From contig NW_019154044.1 in assembly GCF_001653235.2 (NCBI RefSeq), forward strand, positions 434,001 to 498,000: a stretch of 64,000 nt of DNA, given 5' to 3'. This stretch comes from Pochonia chlamydosporia 170. Lineage: Eukaryota > Ascomycota > Sordariomycetes > Hypocreales > Clavicipitaceae. The notes beneath the pieces were generated by a model. That model was given only the letters and a program-made list of their open reading frames with translations, was not told the DNA's origin and made no database searches. Made by a program: the position numbers and the translations under genes. This document shows positions 58,801 through 64,000 of the stretch, one piece after another (the stretch's first letter is position 1; every line of letters starts with the position of its first letter).

Positions 58801-60561
58801 TGAAACACACAAGACTGGACTGTCCAAAACCCAATACAGCCCGTGTGAAGACGGCTTTCAGTGACTCAATGCTCCATTGGTGGAAATCATGGTCCCATGA
58901 CCCTGGTATGACGGAATCAAGGGCACCTGTTGGTTCAGGAACATGTTTCAGAAGCTTCACTAATAGTGACCGGTACATCCCAATTGCTGATCTCTCTAGA
59001 TTGTCGCCTCGCGAATTAAAGAAGAATGAGATGATGCTCATCTTGGTTTTGGTTTCCTTCTCGGCATTATTAACAACGAAATTTATCAGCGTAGATTTAC
59101 CGGCACCAGGCTTCCCCGTTATCCACAGCACGCCGTGATGTTCTCTAAGCATGCTAGGATTAAGCTAGCTAAGATACTTGACATTTCTCAATAGCCATTT
59201 ACACGTCTTGGCGTGGGCGTTACGAATGAGGCCTTGACGAGCATCCATTTGATCGTATCGTAACGAATTTAGTAACTGGCGCCTCGAGTATTCAGAAAAC
59301 TGGCTCTCTGTTTCAGTTGTTGTCGAAATTTTATTTACCACTGTGCGGAGAGCGGCAATCAATCTCTCGCAGTCGTCGTCTTTCGGGTTAAGGACTATAG
59401 TCAACGATTAGCAACTTGCTACTATCTTGAATATAGCTCAAGAGATACTGACCATTAATAGGGTCAGCAATCTCTTCCACAGCGTTCGCCTTATTTGGGC
59501 AAATTCGGATGAGAAGATCTTTTGCGTATGCAGCCGCTGCCATTGCTGCATACCCTTGCCACAGCTTGTTCTTATGCGAATCTGAGTAATCGCAAATACC
59601 ACGAATAACTAAACAGGGCATTTGGTTTATAAGCCCGGCAGCCTCCATTTCAAAGCAGAGAACGTCGTGCTCTGCCACAAGCTTATCCCGCAGAAAGCCG
59701 TCCTTCATTAACTGAGATGCTGAAGCAATTAAACCATAGTGAATTTTGGGATTATCCTCGGCAGCTCGTTGGGGTCGCACTATGAGGTTTAAGGGGCTGT
59801 CACCACAGACCACGGCACAGCTTGACTCTTCGCCTGGAGGATGTGCAACTGCGGTTTGATATAGCCGATCGGTATCTGCGTCTGGTCGCTTGTATTCCGC
59901 CCATAGTCTTGGTTTCTTCTCTAGAGCACTGTCAATTGCCTCTTGAAGGGAATGGCCGTCATAGAGATATTGCGTCTTTAGGCCTTGTACCGCTGTTCGA
60001 AGAACCAATGGTGGTGAATTTAGGCATCCAGTCAGTTGGAACCTCTGATTTTGTATTGTCTTGCCAAAATCATATTGTAAGATACCGGGTTTTCCATTGC
60101 TAGGAGCGCTAACCACAATATCGCCTAAACGAATATCATGCCGTGAACTTGGTGCGCCGCCGCCAATGCCAACCATTAGACCAAACCTAATATTTGGAAA
60201 GCTATGGAACATATCTCTCGCAACAATAGCTGCAGAGGAAATGCCATACTCACCAACTGGTAAGATGACCATAACAACATTATGCCTTCCAATTCTGCCC
60301 AACGTATAGTCGTTATTTATCATGTCGGGTGACAAATTCTGGACCTTGATGCTGCTCGTCGAGAAAAGCTCGCGCGGCTACGGACTCCGGACCAACGGCG
60401 CAAATCCACCCAACCGTGTATTCGTCTCGGGTTATCCTTTTTGTTCGCTTAGGAGTGTTGATACTGAGCGTATGGGCATCAGTACCATCCGTCTTCTTCC
60501 TTTTCTCCAAACTTGGTATTGCTGTTTGACTAGCTTCGTGTGCACATTGTCTCTTTGACAT
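55873..60561 (-). pseudogene. NLR2: PNP_UDP-NACHT-ankyrin protein with three lesions
   Basis: Reading the minus strand from the ATG at 60,561 (MSKRQC): a nucleoside-phosphorylase-like effector domain (YTVGWICAV, then GRIGRHNVVMVILP, RFGLMVGIGGGAPS, DIRLGDIVVS, VLCFEMEAAGL, ICDYSDSHKN); an intron at about 59,400-59,458; a linker (AHAKTCKWLL); NACHT with P-loop GKPGAGKST and Walker B CFIDALDECD; then ankyrin repeats (GRTPLLLAAKNGHE, GRTPLSWAAEHGRE). The family tail QLILLEQENKKRLAMARQE lies near 56,400. Three lesions break it: an extra A in AAA at 60,316-60,318, a TAG at 59,165-59,167 where Trp is expected, and a tandem CAAGAGG (56,364-56,377). Beyond the last, a second tail copy and three to four more ankyrins continue to 55,873. 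Such proteins couple nucleotide-sensing to immunity or incompatibility. Confidence 0.85.
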
Positions 60562-61565
60562 TGTGTAGTAAGCGAAACCGTCAGGTCGACAGTTTTGAAC
60601 GATGTGCAGGATCCCAGAAATCCTTTGGGCCGCTGCAGGGAAATCAGCGCAGAGCTCAAGTCCCGCCAATGGCGTCAAGTCATGTAGTAGGATGGAATAG
60701 TCAGCAAACGAAACGTACTCGTCCCTCGCGGCCTTGGAGTGTCATGTCGTGAGCTCTGTTGAAGAAGACAAGTGACTACCTGAAGATTTAGGTGGGTTCT
60801 AACTTTGACACTCCCAGGCGGCTCTCGGCAAGGGATGACCCTGTTGGCCAAGATTGTTAAACTCCACTGCGGGTTTGGGAAGCCTTCTTCTTCCTCTGCC
60901 GTGGTTTTGCGATGAAAATCGGTGTGTTGGCTGGAGAGACCTTGCTGTGGAAAGCCCAAACTTCACCGGCTGTGTTGCCCGTGGCTGACTGCCATACCTC
61001 GCTTCCGTTGCATTGCAAGGTTACCCAACCCGCACAAAGCTACTATTGGCTAAATAAATACAAGGCGTGGCGCCAAGCCACGGCAAGAGTGTGTTTATTG
61101 GGTGCCTTATTTTGCTGAAACTGCAACGGAGGTGGTTCGCTTGGATGCCTTCAAGGCGTCCTCGCAGGTTGTTGTGCTTCGCGAAACCCTGGTTGGGCAT
61201 ACTTGCACTTAGTTGTGAGAAAAGAGAAAACGTATTATATGGAATGGCTCTTTACATTAGAGTTTCGTAGACAGCCATGTTATGTCCTTTATCTAAAGTT
61301 CCGTTAGATACTTGGAGCGATTTATTGCATCTACGGGATTGCTTACGACTGGATTAAGATTGTAGCTGCGCCAACCCTACACCTTAACTGGTGATCTATT
61401 TTAGGAATATTTCTTTTTCTCCATTCAATGAATTACAATCCCTGCTCCTGGATATAGCAGTGCTTAGGTGTGCGCCTCTTCTTGGTATTACCTGATCGAC
61501 ATGGCTTTCCCCAGACCTCTCAGCCATGAAAGATCTAAAATCGGACTTGTTCGTTTTCCAACCAG
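60562..61565. other. Intergenic upstream of NLR2
   Basis: Holds the NLR2 promoter. Several short frames, none supported. Confidence 0.5.
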
Positions 61566-61757
61566 CACCAACGTAGAATACGGTGGCTAACAGTAATCCT
61601 CTCATACCAATTACTCGTTCCCAGCCCTCCAAAAAATAAAAAAGAGACACCACATCCTTCATTTTCGGAGGCATACTTCTCTACATTTAGAGGCATTAAT
61701 CCTCCAGAGAAGAGCTTAATAGGATCCAGATTTGTCATGCAGCTGTGGCTATTTGTA
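61566..61757 (+). repeat. ~190-bp dispersed repeat, copy 2
   Basis: Direct-orientation partner of 54,757-54,943; shares CACCAACGTAGAATACGG, GAGGCATACTTCTCTA, CCAGAGAAGAGCTTAAT and GGATCCAGATTTGTCATGC. It lies between NLR3 and NLR2. Confidence 0.75.
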
Positions 61758-62359
61758 ACAGTAAAAGGTGTAGAATCCAATTATAACTTACCAAGATATA
61801 GATGTAAGCACTTGCTGTTGATATTATATTATATTCAGAATACAACTAGCGTAGTGTTTATAGGAAGCCTTTTTAGTAGCGTTATCCCATTAGAATTTTA
61901 GTATCTATCATTTCTTATTATAGTGTAACCTATGCCTATTGATGCGACTAGGTTATTTACTGTAATATGTAGCGAGCTCACGCAGGATCAGGCTGGATGA
62001 CAACCTAAAAGCTAAGAAGACACACTGCAGCTGCTAAGCTCCGTAGTCTATTAATGGGTTAAAGCAAATAATTATAAAGCTTGGGATGTTTTATACTAGC
62101 AATACACATCGAATATCATGGCTTTTCTATTTCAACTTCTCTCGCTATTTTATTTACGCTAATAACTTCTTTAGCTTTCAACAGAGTATTTGTCCCAGCG
62201 CATCATCATTAATATGCAGGGCTAATTCAGCGACTAGGCCAGCTGCTTGGGGCTCAAGTTAATATCACCAGTGTGCAAATGCCTAGGAGCTCATCCTATG
62301 TTTCTAATTCGTGTTTCCCAATGCGATCTTTCTGGTAAACTTAACCAAGTAGCAATTCA
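61758..62359. other. Intergenic after NLR3, AT-rich
   Basis: NLR3 3' region. AT-rich and CA/TG-poor in places (61,800-61,940), perhaps an old repeat. No gene seen. Confidence 0.45.
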
Positions 62360-64000
62360 TCAGTCCGTGTCGGTTAGATCAATGACTATACGTGGCGATG
62401 CTGACGGACTGGGAGGCCTTGCACATGTAGGTCGATGCCGACTCGTAAAGAGTGCCAGCTTTGACAAGCCGAGCACCGCAGTCCTACAACCAGGATCGAG
62501 TGACTCAATACTGGCACCCCTTTCCAGAAGCAAGGCGACGATTGCCTCACTGTTATCGGCCACAGCTAGGCGTAGCGGCGTATTCCCCTCGGAATCTACT
62601 GCTTCCATATTGGCACCGTTTCCCAGAAGCAAGGCGATAATTGCCGCACTTTTATAGGCTACAGCTACGTGTAGCGGCGTCCTTTCGAGGAAATCTACTG
62701 CTTTCGTATTGGCACCGTTTTCCAGAAGCAACTTAACTATTGCTTTATTTCCCCGTTCAGTTGCCTCTAGCAATGGTGTCCATTTTCTTGAAGCACTTAA
62801 ATATACTGTTTCCGTATTAGCACCCCTTTCGAGAAGCAAGGCGACGATTTCCTCTCTGTTATCGGCTACAGCTAGGCATAGCGGCGTATTCCCCTTAAAA
62901 TCTACTGCTTCTATATTAGCACCGTTGTCCAGAAGCAACTTGACTATTGCTTCATGTCCCCAGTAAGTTGCCTCCAGCAATGGTGTCCACTTCCTTAAAT
63001 CACTCAAACATACTGCTTCTATATTGGCACCCCCTTCCAGAAGCAAGGCGACGATTGCCGCACCCGCACTTTTACAGGCTACAGCTTCGTGTAGCGGCGT
63101 CCTCCCGAAGGAATCTTCTGCTTCCGTATTGGCACCGTTTTCCAGAAGCACCTTGACTATGGCTTCTTGTCTGCAATAAATAGCATTTTGTAGATTGCGC
63201 TGAGTCTTGGCATTTAAGTAGTCCGCCTTAGCGCCATTGTCTAAAAGTAGCTGGACCATTGCACGGTTTCTTCTTGATAAAGCAAGCTGGAGCACCGTCT
63301 CACCCGGCGCCTCAATATCGGCGCCCTTTTCCAAAAGAAACTTGACTAGTGCCTTTTGGTCGTAACGTGTAGCATGTTGCAGTAACGTGTCCTTGTAAAT
63401 CCTTGTCTCAATATCGACGCCATTCTCAAGCATGATCTTAAGTAGTTGCCTATTACTATTTTCCAGAGCCCAAATCAATGGGCCTTTGGGCGTCTTCGTT
63501 ACCTGCATGTCGCTGTAGTTGTATGCAATAAGAAATGCGTGCCATATAATCTCATTGTTTAGTTCGTAGGGTAATTCGCAAATATCATATGGTGCTTTTC
63601 GTCGCGATATCACGGCATCAAGTTCATCCGACTCTGAAATGCCAACTGTCATCCTATCGTATTGTTCACAAATGTCAGGTGCGGCAGATGAATAGCCTTG
63701 ACTTTCAGCTAAAGCCTGCAAAAGACCGCGTGTTGCCTTGTGGCTCTTCGTGCACAATGATGCGAATATTGGCGTGTAGTATCGCTCATTCTCGATTTCA
63801 AAGCAGGAGAGGCTGTTCGACTGATGTTTGATGAGTGACCCGCAGTTTTGCTCTGCCAAAATGTAGAGTAAGCTTGCATTTTGATACCTATGCACGGTTT
63901 GTCGGTATATGTTGACAAGTCGCATCCACCTTGTACGGGGAAAATTCTGTAAAAACTTGGTTTGGTCTACTTGTTCCGCTGCAAGATCAGCATGGTACAA
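62360..64000 (-). CDS. NLR3: ankyrin-repeat half of a NACHT/STAND protein, partial
   Basis: The gene runs off the right edge; 546 codons are visible and the stop is at 62,360. The first ~110 visible residues (YHADLAAEQ, ASLLYILAEQN, NSLSCFEIENERYY) align by eye with the region between NACHT and ankyrins of NLR2 (YHANVAQG, STLYIMAKQN, SKLSCFKEEGERYG), so the two are paralogues. About eleven ankyrin repeats follow (ETVLQLALSRRNRAMVQLLLDNGA, GNTPLCLAVADNREEIVALLLERG). A double-ankyrin unit of 207 bp is repeated almost unchanged. The C-terminus is a Pro/Ser-rich linker ending RIVIDLTDTD, which resembles a SUMO-interaction motif. No lesions are seen in the visible part. It is on the same strand as NLR2 and 1.8 kb upstream of it. 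Confidence 0.85.
   Translation of the reverse strand: MYHADLAAEQVDQTKFLQNFPRTRWMRLVNIYRQTVHRYQNASLLYILAEQNCGSLIKHQSNSLSCFEIENERYYTPIFASLCTKSHKATRGLLQALAESQGYSSAAPDICEQYDRMTVGISESDELDAVISRRKAPYDICELPYELNNEIIWHAFLIAYNYSDMQVTKTPKGPLIWALENSNRQLLKIMLENGVDIETRIYKDTLLQHATRYDQKALVKFLLEKGADIEAPGETVLQLALSRRNRAMVQLLLDNGAKADYLNAKTQRNLQNAIYCRQEAIVKVLLENGANTEAEDSFGRTPLHEAVACKSAGAAIVALLLEGGANIEAVCLSDLRKWTPLLEATYWGHEAIVKLLLDNGANIEAVDFKGNTPLCLAVADNREEIVALLLERGANTETVYLSASRKWTPLLEATERGNKAIVKLLLENGANTKAVDFLERTPLHVAVAYKSAAIIALLLGNGANMEAVDSEGNTPLRLAVADNSEAIVALLLERGASIESLDPGCRTAVLGLSKLALFTSRHRPTCARPPSPSASPRIVIDLTDTD
62698..63112 (-). repeat. 207-bp double-ankyrin unit, two tandem copies
   Basis: 62,698-62,904 and 62,905-63,112 are near-identical in order and wording (TACTGCTT...TTGGCACC, AGTTGCCTCYAGCAATGGTG, AGAAGCAAGGCGACGATT). 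Each unit encodes 69 residues: one repeat starting K-W-T-P-L-L-E-A-T and one starting with a T-P-L-x-x-A-V-A motif. The copy at the right has a six-base insertion near 63,058. Confidence 0.75.

Noticed and set aside
61396..61780. Two minus-strand frames of 81-92 codons
   Set aside because: Both overlap the dispersed repeat, and a shifted counterpart at 54,559-54,861 shows they are repeat-derived.
1..64000. CRISPR arrays, rRNA or tRNA genes
   Set aside because: No regularly spaced short repeats of array type. I saw no convincing tRNA A/B-box pair or rRNA sequence. A covariance-model search would be decisive.

Overview
The window looks like part of a filamentous ascomycete (Pezizomycotina) genome. 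Short GT-AG introns of 43-150 nt with CTAAC-type branch sites split most genes. The gene set includes MCM2, a UBR7/Mlo2-type protein and STAND/NLR immune-type proteins. Long transposon blocks have lost most CpA/TpG and carry TAG stops where Trp or Gln codons are expected, which is the signature of repeat-induced point mutation (RIP). I cannot name the species.

Layout. 1-13,460 is a RIP-decayed transposon graveyard: a Ty1/copia pol, at least six pogo/Fot-like DNA elements or pieces (two complete, about 1.86 kb each, with terminal inverted repeats), a hAT transposase relic and a 440-bp inverted repeat pair. 14,252-16,253 is one apparently intact five-exon cytochrome P450 (535 aa). An LTR lies 73 bp upstream of its start codon, with a TATA-like box pointing at the gene. 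16,529-30,425 is a second graveyard with two nested chromodomain-type gypsy elements. Both have intact target-site duplications (outer GTAAC, inner TATAG), and the inner one may carry an antisense ORF and an in-frame tandem repeat.

30,442-48,776 is mostly ordinary gene space: an APH-like kinase gene with a broken splice junction, a secreted Gly/His/Asp/Lys repeat protein, an F-box/ankyrin protein, a GNAT acetyltransferase, MCM2 (with an MCB-like promoter cluster), a UBR-box/PHD protein, a Gln-rich coiled-coil protein and a beta-lactamase-fold serine hydrolase. MCM2 and the UBR-box gene are divergent; GNAT/MCM2 and UBR-box/coiled-coil are convergent pairs.

50,931-64,000 is an NLR cluster. NLR1 (50,931-54,370) splices into an uninterrupted 1003-aa protein: DUF7708-like N-terminus, NB-ARC, TPR. 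NLR2 (60,561-55,873, minus) has a nucleoside-phosphorylase/NACHT/ankyrin architecture but carries three separate lesions: a 1-nt insertion, a TGG-to-TAG-type stop and a 7-bp tandem duplication. NLR3 (62,360 to the window edge, minus) is a paralogous ankyrin tail ending in a SUMO-interaction-like motif. Two direct copies of a ~190-bp repeat bracket NLR2. Exon coordinates were worked out by hand from reading frame and splice consensus; family names rest on recognised motifs, not on database searches.
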